This document shows positions 1 to 8,990 of a stretch of DNA of 19,271 bases, one piece after another; within the stretch, counting starts at the first letter, position 1; every line of letters begins with the position of its first letter. Under the pieces are notes generated by a model. It saw only the letters and a program-made list of their open reading frames with translations, did no database searches and had not been told where the DNA came from. This stretch comes from JBEGQX01 sp041180805 (GTDB lineage Bacteria; Planctomycetota; Planctomycetia; Gemmatales; Gemmataceae): positions 1 through 19,271 of the forward strand of contig JBEGQX010000098.1 in assembly GCA_041180805.1 (NCBI GenBank). Reading direction: 5' to 3'. Both the position numbers and the translations under genes were made by a program.

Positions 1-27
1 GCCCTTAAAACGGAAAATAGTTAGATC

Positions 28-114
28 GGAGGGGTGGCAGAGCGGCTGATTGCTCCGGTCTTGAAAACCGGTGTCGGGGAAACCCGACCGTGGGTTCAAA
101 TCCCACCCCCTCCG
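28..114 (+). tRNA. tRNA-Ser (anticodon TGA)
   Basis: A class II tRNA that folds cleanly. The 7-bp acceptor stem GGAGGGG (28-34) pairs with CCCCTCC (107-113), with discriminator G at 114. The anticodon stem CCGGT/ACCGG (55-59/67-71) encloses the loop CTTGAAA, with anticodon TGA at 62-64, which reads UCA serine codons. A long variable arm GTCGGG-aaa-CCCGAC is typical of tRNA-Ser. The T arm is GTGGG-TTCAAAT-CCCAC (90-106). The 3' CCA is not encoded (bases after the discriminator are CCT), so it must be added by the CCA-adding enzyme. Confidence 0.97.
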
Positions 115-215
115 CCTTTTGAATCCTGTTCCAAATTCACTTTTCTAAAAACTTTCCTTTAACATTCAAAAGCATGGCCTTGGGCGAATGATAGCTATTG
201 CAACCAATTAATCAT

Positions 216-230
216 CTTGATATCATCAAG
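216..230. repeat. small inverted repeat upstream of DUF1559 gene
   Basis: CTTGAT-atc-ATCAAG is a perfect 6-bp inverted repeat with a 3-nt centre, 40 bp before the DUF1559 start. It lies in the 156-bp gap between the tRNA and the CDS. No convincing promoter boxes are visible there. It may be an operator or chance; nothing else supports a role. Confidence 0.25.
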
Positions 231-270
231 GCTATATCACATCTTTCTTTCATGAACTATCAGGTGCAGC

Positions 271-1215
271 ATGTCCGTAAAAAAAGCCTTCACACTCATT
301 GAGTTACTGGTGGTTATTGCGATCATCGCTATTCTTATAGGTTTGTTATTACCCGCGGTGCAAAAAGTGCGGGAAGCCGCCTCCCGCATGAGTTGCTCCA
401 ATAACCTGAAGCAAATGGGCCTGGCCACGCATAACTTTCACGATACCCTGGGGTTCCTTCCCCCCAGCAGGCTGGGAGACAATTTCGCAACATGGGCAGT
501 TCTAATCCTTCCCTACATGGAACAGGACAGCCTGTACAAGCTTTGGGATATTACCCGAACGTATACCAATCAACCTGCCACGGCTCGGGAAGCCCAGGTA
601 AAGACCTATGTTTGCCCAAGCCGGGGAAGACCATCGCCATCCCTTAGCTTTGCAAGTACCACTGCAAACAATGAACCAGGGCTGACTGGTGATTACGCTG
701 GTAATGCTGGCGGAAGAAACGGCTATCCGGGCGATCTGGATGATGTTGCCTCCGATGGCATTATTTTCAAGGCAACTGCCACCATAGCCAATAGCAGAGT
801 ATCTTATTGGGCGGGTAATGTTCGTTTGCCCAATATTCCCGATGGAAGCAGTAATACCATTCTTTTTGGAGAGAAACATATTCCAAAAAGCCAGCTCAAC
901 ATAAGCCAGTTGGCACTCACCGGCTACGAAACCGATTCTTCCATATTCAATGGCAACCATCACCGCGGACTTACCCGTGCCGGCGGAACCGTGGGCACAT
1001 CCATATTAGATTTGGCGAAATCCATCGATGACATGAATGGCCCGGCGGGCAATGCCGACGAACGCTGGCAGCGGATTTTTGGCAGCTACCATAGTGGGGT
1101 TTGCCAGTTTGTTCTTTGCGATGGCTCGGTAAGGGGATTGAAAAATTCCACCAGCGCTGCCACCATGGCGGCACTTTGCATCCGTAATGATGGCGTGGTT
1201 GTCAACCTCGACTAA
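271..1215 (+). CDS. DUF1559 domain-containing protein (prepilin-like N-terminus)
   Basis: A 314-residue protein of the DUF1559 (SBP_bac_10-like) family, which is greatly expanded in planctomycetes and whose function is unknown. Residues 5-11 (KAFTLIE) form a type IV prepilin cleavage and methylation motif, followed by a hydrophobic helix to about residue 30, so a prepilin peptidase should process it and it is probably envelope-anchored. Next comes the family signature KVREAASRMSCSNNLKQ-like segment (about 33-49). The C-terminal family motif FVLCDGSVRGL sits near residue 280. Length is normal for the family. The ATG at 271 is preceded by only a weak purine run (cagg). The gene converges on the VPS10-like gene, 21 bp away, with no visible terminator between them. 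Family assignment is firm; cellular role is not known. Confidence 0.93.
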   Translation: MSVKKAFTLIELLVVIAIIAILIGLLLPAVQKVREAASRMSCSNNLKQMGLATHNFHDTLGFLPPSRLGDNFATWAVLILPYMEQDSLYKLWDITRTYTNQPATAREAQVKTYVCPSRGRPSPSLSFASTTANNEPGLTGDYAGNAGGRNGYPGDLDDVASDGIIFKATATIANSRVSYWAGNVRLPNIPDGSSNTILFGEKHIPKSQLNISQLALTGYETDSSIFNGNHHRGLTRAGGTVGTSILDLAKSIDDMNGPAGNADERWQRIFGSYHSGVCQFVLCDGSVRGLKNSTSAATMAALCIRNDGVVVNLD

Positions 1216-1236
1216 TCATACACTTCGCAGAAACCA

Positions 1237-4200
1237 TCAATCCGGATACCTTGGCAGACGCTCCACGCTCCAATTTCCCAGAATATTTTCCTCTTCCCCC
1301 ATCATGGGTGGTGGGGCGTTCGGATCATTTTCAAGGCGAATGGTGGATGCGAATTCAGAATCATCCACAACGAGCAGCACTTTATAAATACCAGAACTGA
1401 CAGGCCTGCCCGGAGGCGGGCTTCCGGCCATGGGCCTGCCACGCTGGGCATTTTTCCCTTGGGAAGCATTCTGTACCAAATCCCATGCAACCCGGTGCAA
1501 GCCGGCATCCGTCGGTCCCTTCAAGGTGCGGATTGTGTTCCCTTCCACATCCATTAATTTCAATTCCACATTTGAAGTTTTCTTGGGCAAAGAGTAGGAA
1601 ATACTCGCGCCCGCAGGGGGGTTGGAACCCATGAATCTGCGGTTGGTTCCGCCATGGCGGGGTTGGGGCTGCCAACGAATCACTGTCGATGGTTTGTACA
1701 ATACAGGCTTATCCTTCAACGAATCCGGGGTTAGCTGGCGAAGCGTGGAAACATCCAAAGACCAGAGGCTTCTTCCGTGGGTGGCCACAACAATTTCATC
1801 CAGAATGGGGTGCTGTGCAACTTCATGCACCGCAACCCTGGGCAGATTGGTGCACAGGGAGAACCAACTAAGCCCCCGGTCAAGGCTGGCAAAGAAGCCA
1901 AATTCTGTACCGCAGTAAAGCAGGTTCTGGTTTTTGGAATCCTCACGAACACATCGCGCCCAGCCCGTTAACACCGGAGATTGAATCCGCTTGAAGGTGG
2001 CACCGAAATCCTCCGTCATGAAAACATGGCATGCATCATCGTTGGAACGATGGGCATCCAAAGAAACAAAGGCCCTTCCATCGGCAAAGCGGGAAGCATC
2101 GATCATGGAAATCCATTTGGGGGTTTCAAGGCCCAGGTTTTTCGTGACATTGACCCAATCTTTCCCACCATTGCGGGTAACCCACAATCCACCATCATCG
2201 GTGCCGGCCCAAAGGATGTCCGGGTTACGGGGGGATTCACACATCGCAGACATGCTGCCACGCTTGGTCATGGTCAAATCCGGTGAGATCACCCTGAGGT
2301 CGTCCCCACGGTTAACCGATCTCATGACATATTGTGAACCGGCATAGAAAATCTTGGAATTATACCTGGAAAGAAAATAAGGCGTATTCCAATTGAAGCG
2401 AAAAGAATCCTGCGTGGGGGGTTTGCCCGGGCGAATGGGGGAAATGTTTCCCGTCTTCAGATTTCTGCGCCCCATGTTTCCATTCTGCGTGGTGAAGTAG
2501 ACCAGATCCCTGTCAAAGGGATCAAACCTGCAGACAAAACCATCACCGCCCGCCACGGAGATGTAATCCTCATTAATAATACCGCCGGACATGGAAAGGC
2601 CCGGTCCCTGCCAGGAACCATTATCCTGAAGCCCGCCGGCAACAGAGTAGGGAAGCGTGGGCGAAATATCCACATGGTAAAACTGCCCTATGGCGACATG
2701 GTTCAGGTGATCCCAATTTTCCCCGGCATCATAAGTCTGGTAAATGCCACCATCACCCCCGGTGACCATGTGTCGGCCGTTGCTTTTTGAAATCCACAGA
2801 GCGTGGCCATCCGCATGCACATTACGACCAAAGTTATCATTGAATGTCTTGCCCCCATCCGCGGAGGCATGCTGGTTGACTCCCAGCACATAAACCTTGG
2901 AATCATCCATCGGGTCAACTCGAATGCAGGAAAAGTACATCGGCCTGGGATTAAGACTATTAACCCTGATCCAGCTTTCGCCACCATCCTCGGAACGATA
3001 GACTCCGCCAAACTCGTTACCATCGCCTCCCTGCCATTCCTGAATATTGTGATTCTGTCCACCCAGGGTAAAAGCATTGGGGCGATTCTTGCTTGGCGCA
3101 CCCGGTCTAGGGGCCAGCGTAACTTTAACCTCCATGACCTTTCCCTTGCGAACGATGCCAACCAGCAGGTTTTCCTCCGGCTTTTTGGGCCTGAGAACAT
3201 CAACCAGATCGTTGTAAGTTTCAATTTTTTTGTCATCCATCCTGGTCACCAGATCACCTGGTTCAAGGCCGGCCTTTTCCGCGGGGCCACCATTGAAAAT
3301 CTGTGTAAGCTTCGCTCCGCCTTCGCCATTTTCACCAAGGATGCCCATGTATGCATCGGAGGGGGCCTGCCTAGGGCCGCCTGGCGGAGATGGGGCGCGG
3401 TTTTGCCCGGGCCGGTTCACCAGCGATATTTCCAGTTCCGTTTCGCCATCCTGCCTGCGAACCGCCAGCTTTAATTTGTCTCCCGCTTTCATGGGCCTTA
3501 TGGTCTCGATCACATCCGCGTACTTGGAGACAGGTTTACCACCGGCGCGAACCAGGATATCGCCTTTTTTCATACCCGCCTTCTCCACCGGGCTATCCTT
3601 CTGGATTTGGTACACCTCGACATTGCCATCTCGGTCAATGGCGGTGGCCCCAAACCATGTGCTAATCGGTGCAAGGCCCTTGCAGATGTTCTCGGTATCG
3701 ATGATGGAATAAAGAATAGCGGGATTTTTTACATGCCAGCTAAGACCAATGCGACCCATGCGGCCGGATGGCAAACCAGAAGTAATTTTTTTCCAATTCA
3801 CGCCACCATCTGTGGTCTTGAAGATTCCACTGCCTTTGCCCCATTTTTCAATCGGATCATAACCATCGTAGCCATCTGGCTTTTTTACCTCGCCCGGCCA
3901 ACTGTCGAATCCATCACGCATTCTCTCCCAGGTTGCAACCATCAATGTTTCGGGATCATTGGGGTGCATGACCATGTCAACCACACCCGTTTTTTCATCG
4001 ATGTAGTGGATACGCTTCCAGGTGTCACCTCCATCGGTCGTTTTGAAAAGCCCCCTTTCGCCACCAGAACCATACAGCCTGCCAAGGGCACCAACATAAA
4101 CCACTTCAGGATTTGTGGGATGAATGATCACCCTGCCAATCTGGAAAGAGGTTTTCAAGCCCATGTTTTTCCAGGTCTTTCCGCCGTCCACTGATTTGTA

Positions 4201-4668
4201 GATTCCATCACCCATGCTCACGGAATTGCGGGGGTTCGCCTCCCCGGTACCCACCCAGACAATGTTGGGGTTCGATTGGGAAACACAAACATCTCCAATG
4301 GAAATGGAATTTTCCCTGTCAAAAAGATGGGTGAAAGTATTGCCATTGTTCACTGTTTTAAGGAGTCCACCCGATGCGGTGGCAACATACCAAAGTGTGG
4401 GGTCCTTTTCATAAACCGAAATGGCAGTGATGCGCCCACTCATGCTGGCAGGACCCAATGAACGCCATTGAAAGGTTTTGGACCATTCATTGGGCATGGA
4501 AAAATTTTCCGGTGCCTTGTTTTCAACCACCTCCTGCTTAGGCTGGGCTTTATCATCGGGCCTTTTCTTTTTTTGTCCCTGTCCTGTGGCAAATGGCGGG
4601 CCGGAAAACAGGACCAGCCCGCAAATCAGCATGAGTGGCATCAGTCGAAGTGCTTTATGAATCAACAT
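1237..4668 (-). CDS. Secreted VPS10/sortilin-like BNR beta-propeller protein with two PDZ domains
   Basis: A 1143-residue exported protein. Residues 1-29 form a Sec signal peptide. BNR/Asp-box motifs (S/T-x-D-x-G-x-T/S-W/F) recur near residues 159-166, 210-217, 286-292, 559-566, 602-609, 645-652, 831-838, 885-892 and 929-936, as in VPS10/sortilin-type and photosystem-assembly-type propellers that bind proteins or glycans. Two PDZ domains interrupt the propeller: about 336-417 (with KAGMKKGDILVRAGG) and about 440-518 (with KAGLEPGDLVTRMDD), separated by a Pro-rich linker. A FlgD-Ig/Fn3-like domain follows at about 1018-1113. A ribosome-binding site GGAAGG lies 6 nt before the ATG. It lies 85 nt downstream of the TPR gene on the same strand and may be read with it. 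Proteins annotated as glycosyl hydrolase of this type are common in planctomycetes; no catalytic residues are identifiable here, so an enzymatic role is not claimed. Confidence 0.9.
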   Translation of the reverse strand: MLIHKALRLMPLMLICGLVLFSGPPFATGQGQKKKRPDDKAQPKQEVVENKAPENFSMPNEWSKTFQWRSLGPASMSGRITAISVYEKDPTLWYVATASGGLLKTVNNGNTFTHLFDRENSISIGDVCVSQSNPNIVWVGTGEANPRNSVSMGDGIYKSVDGGKTWKNMGLKTSFQIGRVIIHPTNPEVVYVGALGRLYGSGGERGLFKTTDGGDTWKRIHYIDEKTGVVDMVMHPNDPETLMVATWERMRDGFDSWPGEVKKPDGYDGYDPIEKWGKGSGIFKTTDGGVNWKKITSGLPSGRMGRIGLSWHVKNPAILYSIIDTENICKGLAPISTWFGATAIDRDGNVEVYQIQKDSPVEKAGMKKGDILVRAGGKPVSKYADVIETIRPMKAGDKLKLAVRRQDGETELEISLVNRPGQNRAPSPPGGPRQAPSDAYMGILGENGEGGAKLTQIFNGGPAEKAGLEPGDLVTRMDDKKIETYNDLVDVLRPKKPEENLLVGIVRKGKVMEVKVTLAPRPGAPSKNRPNAFTLGGQNHNIQEWQGGDGNEFGGVYRSEDGGESWIRVNSLNPRPMYFSCIRVDPMDDSKVYVLGVNQHASADGGKTFNDNFGRNVHADGHALWISKSNGRHMVTGGDGGIYQTYDAGENWDHLNHVAIGQFYHVDISPTLPYSVAGGLQDNGSWQGPGLSMSGGIINEDYISVAGGDGFVCRFDPFDRDLVYFTTQNGNMGRRNLKTGNISPIRPGKPPTQDSFRFNWNTPYFLSRYNSKIFYAGSQYVMRSVNRGDDLRVISPDLTMTKRGSMSAMCESPRNPDILWAGTDDGGLWVTRNGGKDWVNVTKNLGLETPKWISMIDASRFADGRAFVSLDAHRSNDDACHVFMTEDFGATFKRIQSPVLTGWARCVREDSKNQNLLYCGTEFGFFASLDRGLSWFSLCTNLPRVAVHEVAQHPILDEIVVATHGRSLWSLDVSTLRQLTPDSLKDKPVLYKPSTVIRWQPQPRHGGTNRRFMGSNPPAGASISYSLPKKTSNVELKLMDVEGNTIRTLKGPTDAGLHRVAWDLVQNASQGKNAQRGRPMAGSPPPGRPVSSGIYKVLLVVDDSEFASTIRLENDPNAPPPMMGEEENILGNWSVERLPRYPD

Positions 4669-4753
4669 GGTGGACCTTCCAGCTAGGCAAATAATCTACA
4701 TCAGCCCGGCTACTCACCCGGACTGTACGATTATGATAGCTTAAAAAGCGGAA

Positions 4754-5644
4754 TTAGTTGCTTTTTTCCAACTGCTTTGCCTTGGCCAGATCAGCCTCGG
4801 CTTCCTTCTGTTTTCCAATAGCCATGTAGGCTTCAGCCCGACTGCGATAAGGCTGAACCAGGGTGGCATCCAGTTCGATGGTCTTGGAATAATCCCGAAT
4901 GGCCTCCGCGTATTTCTTCAATTCAAAGTGCGACAAACCACGGTTGAACCATGCCTCGGCAAAGTTCGGGGTGATCTCTATCGCGCGGGTGTAATCCGCA
5001 ATAGCCTCGCCATATTTTTTCAACTCGTGATAAACGACACCACGGTCCTTGTAAACAATCGCCTCCTTGGGTTCCAGATCCAGCGCCTTGCTGAAATCCT
5101 GGATGGCTTCCTGGTATCTGTTGGTAAGGCCGTAGGATAAACCACGATTGTAATAGGCGCTGGCATCCTTTGGATCCAGCTTCAACGCGCTGTTAAAATC
5201 CTCGATGGCTTCTGCGTGCTTTTCGGCGTCCGCACGTGAGATACCACGATTCACAAACGCCCTGACATAACGGGGATCAAGATCAATGGCCTTGGTATAA
5301 TCGGCGATGGCCTCGGCCAGCTTGTTCATGCCGGCATACGTGTTGGCACGATCGTTATAGAAGGTCGCTTCCTTCGGGTTTAGTTCGATGGCCTTTTTGA
5401 AATCGGCCAGAGCTTCCTCGGGTTTACCCGACACCGAATTACAGGTGCCACGGCTGCCATAGGCCTGCGCGTTTTTGGGGTCCAGCTCGATCACTTTGGA
5501 AAAGATAACCAGGGCGGTCTTGAAGTCTTCCTCCATCATCGCCTTCTGGCCTTTTTTCACCAGTTCGGCAACATCTTGGGCCAGCGCCTCACAGGCAAAA
5601 AAGAGGAATGGAACCGAGACAATTCGAATGCTATTGATCGACAT
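4754..5644 (-). CDS. Secreted tetratricopeptide repeat protein (eight TPRs)
   Basis: A 296-residue protein: residues 1-24 are a signal peptide (probable cleavage after ALA, residue 22), and the remaining 272 residues are exactly eight 34-residue TPR units with no linkers, each ending in a form of ALxLDPK (units start at 25, 59, 93, 127, 161, 195, 229 and 263). TPR superhelices are protein-binding scaffolds, so this is probably a periplasmic or envelope adaptor; its partner cannot be read from sequence. SD AAGGAAG is 7 nt upstream of the ATG, and lies in the loop of a short TCCAA/TTGGA inverted repeat. It starts 48 nt after the VOC gene, at the tail of the gyrB block. Confidence 0.9.
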   Translation of the reverse strand: MSINSIRIVSVPFLFFACEALAQDVAELVKKGQKAMMEEDFKTALVIFSKVIELDPKNAQAYGSRGTCNSVSGKPEEALADFKKAIELNPKEATFYNDRANTYAGMNKLAEAIADYTKAIDLDPRYVRAFVNRGISRADAEKHAEAIEDFNSALKLDPKDASAYYNRGLSYGLTNRYQEAIQDFSKALDLEPKEAIVYKDRGVVYHELKKYGEAIADYTRAIEITPNFAEAWFNRGLSHFELKKYAEAIRDYSKTIELDATLVQPYRSRAEAYMAIGKQKEAEADLAKAKQLEKSN

Positions 5645-5692
5645 GATCCAACTTCCTTATTGGAACGGGGGCCATAAGCCAATGTTCTGATT

Positions 5693-6457
5693 CTAACCCG
5701 CAACCTTGGGTGAGCAAAGCTCCACCACATGGCCGTCGGGGTCGGTGAGGAACGTCTGCACAAAACCATCCGGGCGAAGCTTGGGGCCGGAAAGGACTTC
5801 CACCCCCTGTTTTCTCAGAAGCCCCACCACGGCATGGGCATCGTCCACCTCAAAGGCAAAATGCGCGCAGCGCGTATGGGTCTTGTCGATGGGCCAGTGA
5901 TTGCCAGCCGGGGTGGAACCAGAATATTCTTTTATCAGGTGAATCTGGAATTTACCCAGTTGGAACCACAGGCCGTCAAAGTCAAACGCAGGGCGTGGCA
6001 CCTGCCTCATGCCCAGCAGATCGACGTAGAATTTTCGTGAAGCTTCAAGATCCTTCACCACCAGCGTAATATGGTCTGCCACTCGCACCTGGATACGCTC
6101 GCTTGTTTCACTGGCAGGACTTGCTGGTAGAGCCAACTGCATTTTCTCCACCGCCTGGCGTCCGGTCATTCCCACGGTAATTCCAATTTGCTCCGCCCGT
6201 GGAGTCACACCGACAATGGTTGCATCCAGAAGATCTTCCGGTTCTGCAAGCGGGCAGGCAGGTGTACCCTTGGCAATGGCAATCGCCTGGTTGAACTCTG
6301 CGGGAGTCTTCAGGTCGTAGATTCCGCAGCCCACAATGCCAGCAGGGGTGATGATGGAACAATACTGGCCCTGATGCCAGCGTGTGCTGGTGCCCAGGGC
6401 ATAACCATGGGCAAACTGAATCCAGCGGTGGGAGGTGCGTGGACTCTGATAAGACAT
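5693..6457 (-). CDS. DUF1805 - VOC (glyoxalase-like) fusion protein
   Basis: A 254-residue cytoplasmic protein with two parts. Residues about 28-106 resemble DUF1805 (YunC-like), including GCGIYDL (43-49), LLDATIVGVTPRAEQIGI (76-93) and GMTGRQAVEKM. Residues about 126-252 form a vicinal-oxygen-chelate domain beginning DHITLVVKDLEASRKFY, with likely metal ligands His129, His199 and Glu247 (in DPDGHVVEL), the arrangement of glyoxalase I, extradiol dioxygenase and fosfomycin thiol-transferase families. The substrate cannot be named. The start is 15 nt after the gyrB stop, with GGGGG about 7 nt before the ATG, which points to co-transcription with gyrB. The VOC call is firm; the DUF1805 call rests on motif resemblance. 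Confidence 0.85.
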   Translation of the reverse strand: MSYQSPRTSHRWIQFAHGYALGTSTRWHQGQYCSIITPAGIVGCGIYDLKTPAEFNQAIAIAKGTPACPLAEPEDLLDATIVGVTPRAEQIGITVGMTGRQAVEKMQLALPASPASETSERIQVRVADHITLVVKDLEASRKFYVDLLGMRQVPRPAFDFDGLWFQLGKFQIHLIKEYSGSTPAGNHWPIDKTHTRCAHFAFEVDDAHAVVGLLRKQGVEVLSGPKLRPDGFVQTFLTDPDGHVVELCSPKVAG

Positions 6458-6472
6458 GGAATGCCCCCGTGC

Positions 6473-8971
6473 TTATGCTCCGTGGTAATCGATTTCCTTG
6501 ACCTGAAGCGCGTACTTGTGGATGAAATCGCGTCTGGGTTCCACTTTGTCGCCCATCAGTGTGCGAAACATTTCATCTGCCTTGAAGGCATCATCCAGTT
6601 TGATCTGCATAAGGGTGCGTACCCTGGGGTCCAAGGTTGTCTCCCAGAGCTCCTCGGGGTCCATTTCACCAAGACCCTTGAAGCGGGTGATGGTCATGCC
6701 CTTTTCACCGATCCTGCGCACCTCGATGATCAACTCTCGAAGATGTTCCAGGTTCTTGCTGTGGTCACCGTTCATCAGCACAAGCCTTGGAACAGGTTCG
6801 CGGCCGGCCAGGCGAACAGGTGGCACCAGGTCCGATGCTTGAAGGCCGTAGGTCTTCAGTTCCTCGATGGATTTGTTGATCTCGCGAATTTCGTGGAGTT
6901 CCTGAAGGAAGAATATTTCGGCCGGGGGTGTGCCATTGTTTTGCTGTTGATCCTCGTTGCCTGCCAGGAATTCCTTGCCCGCTTTTTTCTGTTCCTGCTT
7001 GCGGAATTCATCCACCTGCGCGGAAGTGAAGAACCAGTTTTCCTTGCCTGACAATAGAACCCGGTAATAAGGCAGTAAGCCGTTCTGGGCGCGCTCGAGA
7101 AGTGCCGCCAGGGAAAGGCCGCGCTTTTCCAGGGTGATGAGGTGATCTTCCAGTTTTGCCACCACCTTGAGAAGTGATCCAAGCCTGTCGGCTTCCAGGG
7201 TGACACGCTCCTGGTTTGTTTCGGGCACCGGAAGAATGACCAGGCTGGTGCCATCCATGCCACGCTGCATCAACTCTGTCTGCATTTCCTCGCCGGTGGA
7301 AACATAGCGCACCTGCTTTTTCTGGGTGACCTTGTACAAAGGCGGGCGGGCCACATGAATATGACCGTGTTCCACCAGCAGCGGCATCTGTCTGTAGAAG
7401 AAGGTCAGCAACAGCGTGCGGATGTGCTGGCCATCCACATCAGCATCGGTCATGATGATGATCTTGTTGTAACGAAGGGTTTCCTTGACGGAAACATAAT
7501 CCTGGTTGCTGCCGATATCCACACCGATCGCGGAGATAAGCGCGCAGATTTCCGTGTTGTTCAACAAGTTCTCCAGGCGAGCCTTTTCCACATTCAATGG
7601 CTTGCCTCGAAGGGGGAGCACAGCCTGATACATGCGGTCGCGACCGGCCTCGGCGCTTCCACCGGCACTGTCACCTTCCACCAGGAAAAGTTCGGATTCA
7701 TCCCGCTTGCGGGTGGTGCAGTCGAACAATTTGCCTGGCAGGCCACCGCTGCTGAGGATGTTCTTGCGGTCGCGAATGGCCTTGCGGGCCTTTGCAGCCG
7801 CCTCGCGAGCCTCAGCCGCGTTGATCACCATTTCCATGATGATCTTGGATTCCTTGGGGTTCTCTTCCAGGTACTTGGAAAGTTTCTCCGCTACCGCGGC
7901 AGACACCGCGCCTTCCACATCCGCATTCAAAAGACGAATCTTGTTCTGCGATTCAAACTGAGGCTCGGGGTGCTGGATGCTTACCACGGCGGTAACACCT
8001 GTACGGCAATCATCGCCATTAGGCTTCACATTCTTGAAGATGTCCATCTTGTCGCCGTAGGCTGTCAGGGTACGGGTAAGGGCGGTTCGGAAACCGGTCA
8101 GGTGGGTTCCACCCACGGGGTTGTAGGCATTATTTGCATAGCAGCGAACCCTTTCTTCCTCTTCGCGGGTGTACTGCAACGCTACCTCCACCCTGACATC
8201 GCCCACGGAATGCTCGATGGCAATGGGCGGATGAATAGGGTCGTTGTTACGGTTGAGATGCTTCACGAATTCGCCCAAACCACCATCGTACTTGAAGGAT
8301 TCATGTTTGCCGCTGCGATCATCGGTAAGTGTGAAGGCAATGCCCTTGTTCAGGAAGGCCAACTCGCGCAGGCGTTCCTCGAGAGTGTCAAAACTGAAGG
8401 TAAGATCCTTGAAGATTTCCGGGTCGGGCATGAACTTGATGCGCGTTCCCGTGGTGTTGGCAATGCCAATTTCCTTTACCTCGGTGGTAGCCTTACCGCG
8501 TTCGTATTCCTGAACATAGGTATGACCATCTCTGCGCACCTCGGCTTCCACCCAGGCGCTTAGCGCGGTAACCGCCTTGGCACCCATGCCGTGCAACCCG
8601 GCAGAAACCTTGTAAGCACCCTTGTCGAACTTTCCACCAGCGCCAACCGTGGTTAACACCACCTCAAGGGTTGGTTTCTTAGCCTGTGGGTGAATGTCCA
8701 CTGGAATACCGCGGCCATCATCTTTCACACTAAGGCTGCCATCGACATAAATATGAACATTGATGGTATGGCAAAAACCGGCAAGCGCCTCATCCACGCT
8801 GTTGTAAACAAGTTCATACACCAGATGATGCAAACCACCAGTGTTGATGTCGCCAATGTATACACCGGGGCGCTTGCGAATATGGTCGGCATCCCGCAGG
8901 ATCTGAACATTGTCGCTGTTGTATTCAGCGTCCCCCTCGGTGCTTAGCGGGGGCAGATTTTCATTGCTCAT
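6473..8971 (-). CDS. gyrB: DNA gyrase subunit B
   Basis: An 832-residue type IIA topoisomerase ATPase subunit; with GyrA it introduces negative supercoils. The GHKL ATPase comes first: catalytic Glu53 and Mg-binding Asn57 in ELVYNSVDEALAG, Asp84 in DDGRGIP, and GLHGMGAKAV at about 125-134. The transducer lysine is Lys344 (QNKIRL). The TOPRIM domain has Glu432 (VEGDSAGGSA) and the metal-binding Asp509/511/513 (DADVD). RFKGLGEMDPEEL at about 763-775 is the C-terminal signature. An insert of about 170 residues (about 585-755) between TOPRIM and the tail makes it as long as the E. coli protein (804). The Asp that usually precedes Asn57 is Tyr56. ATG at 8971 is set by SD GGAGAA 6 nt upstream. ParE is possible on sequence alone, but the dnaN neighbourhood favours GyrB. 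Confidence 0.96.
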   Translation of the reverse strand: MSNENLPPLSTEGDAEYNSDNVQILRDADHIRKRPGVYIGDINTGGLHHLVYELVYNSVDEALAGFCHTINVHIYVDGSLSVKDDGRGIPVDIHPQAKKPTLEVVLTTVGAGGKFDKGAYKVSAGLHGMGAKAVTALSAWVEAEVRRDGHTYVQEYERGKATTEVKEIGIANTTGTRIKFMPDPEIFKDLTFSFDTLEERLRELAFLNKGIAFTLTDDRSGKHESFKYDGGLGEFVKHLNRNNDPIHPPIAIEHSVGDVRVEVALQYTREEEERVRCYANNAYNPVGGTHLTGFRTALTRTLTAYGDKMDIFKNVKPNGDDCRTGVTAVVSIQHPEPQFESQNKIRLLNADVEGAVSAAVAEKLSKYLEENPKESKIIMEMVINAAEAREAAAKARKAIRDRKNILSSGGLPGKLFDCTTRKRDESELFLVEGDSAGGSAEAGRDRMYQAVLPLRGKPLNVEKARLENLLNNTEICALISAIGVDIGSNQDYVSVKETLRYNKIIIMTDADVDGQHIRTLLLTFFYRQMPLLVEHGHIHVARPPLYKVTQKKQVRYVSTGEEMQTELMQRGMDGTSLVILPVPETNQERVTLEADRLGSLLKVVAKLEDHLITLEKRGLSLAALLERAQNGLLPYYRVLLSGKENWFFTSAQVDEFRKQEQKKAGKEFLAGNEDQQQNNGTPPAEIFFLQELHEIREINKSIEELKTYGLQASDLVPPVRLAGREPVPRLVLMNGDHSKNLEHLRELIIEVRRIGEKGMTITRFKGLGEMDPEELWETTLDPRVRTLMQIKLDDAFKADEMFRTLMGDKVEPRRDFIHKYALQVKEIDYHGA

Positions 8972-8977
8972 TGTTCA

Positions 8978-8983
8978 TTCTCC
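8978..8983 (-). promoter_or_regulatory. Shine-Dalgarno site of gyrB
   Basis: GGAGAA on the minus strand lies 6 nt before the gyrB ATG, inside the 19-nt gap after the DUF721 gene. It is one of the clearest ribosome-binding sites in the window and fixes the gyrB start. Confidence 0.7.
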
Positions 8984-8990
8984 AAAACGG

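Noticed and set aside
28..114. tRNA-Ser as an attachment site of an integrated element
   Set aside because: No integrase gene and no repeat of the tRNA 3' end was seen in the window.
2803..3474. 223-codon open frame on the + strand
   Set aside because: Antisense to the PDZ region of the VPS10-like gene; no family resemblance.
7355..8563. 402-codon open frame on the + strand
   Set aside because: It is fully antisense to gyrB, shows no known domain, and mirrors the codon bias of the real gene.
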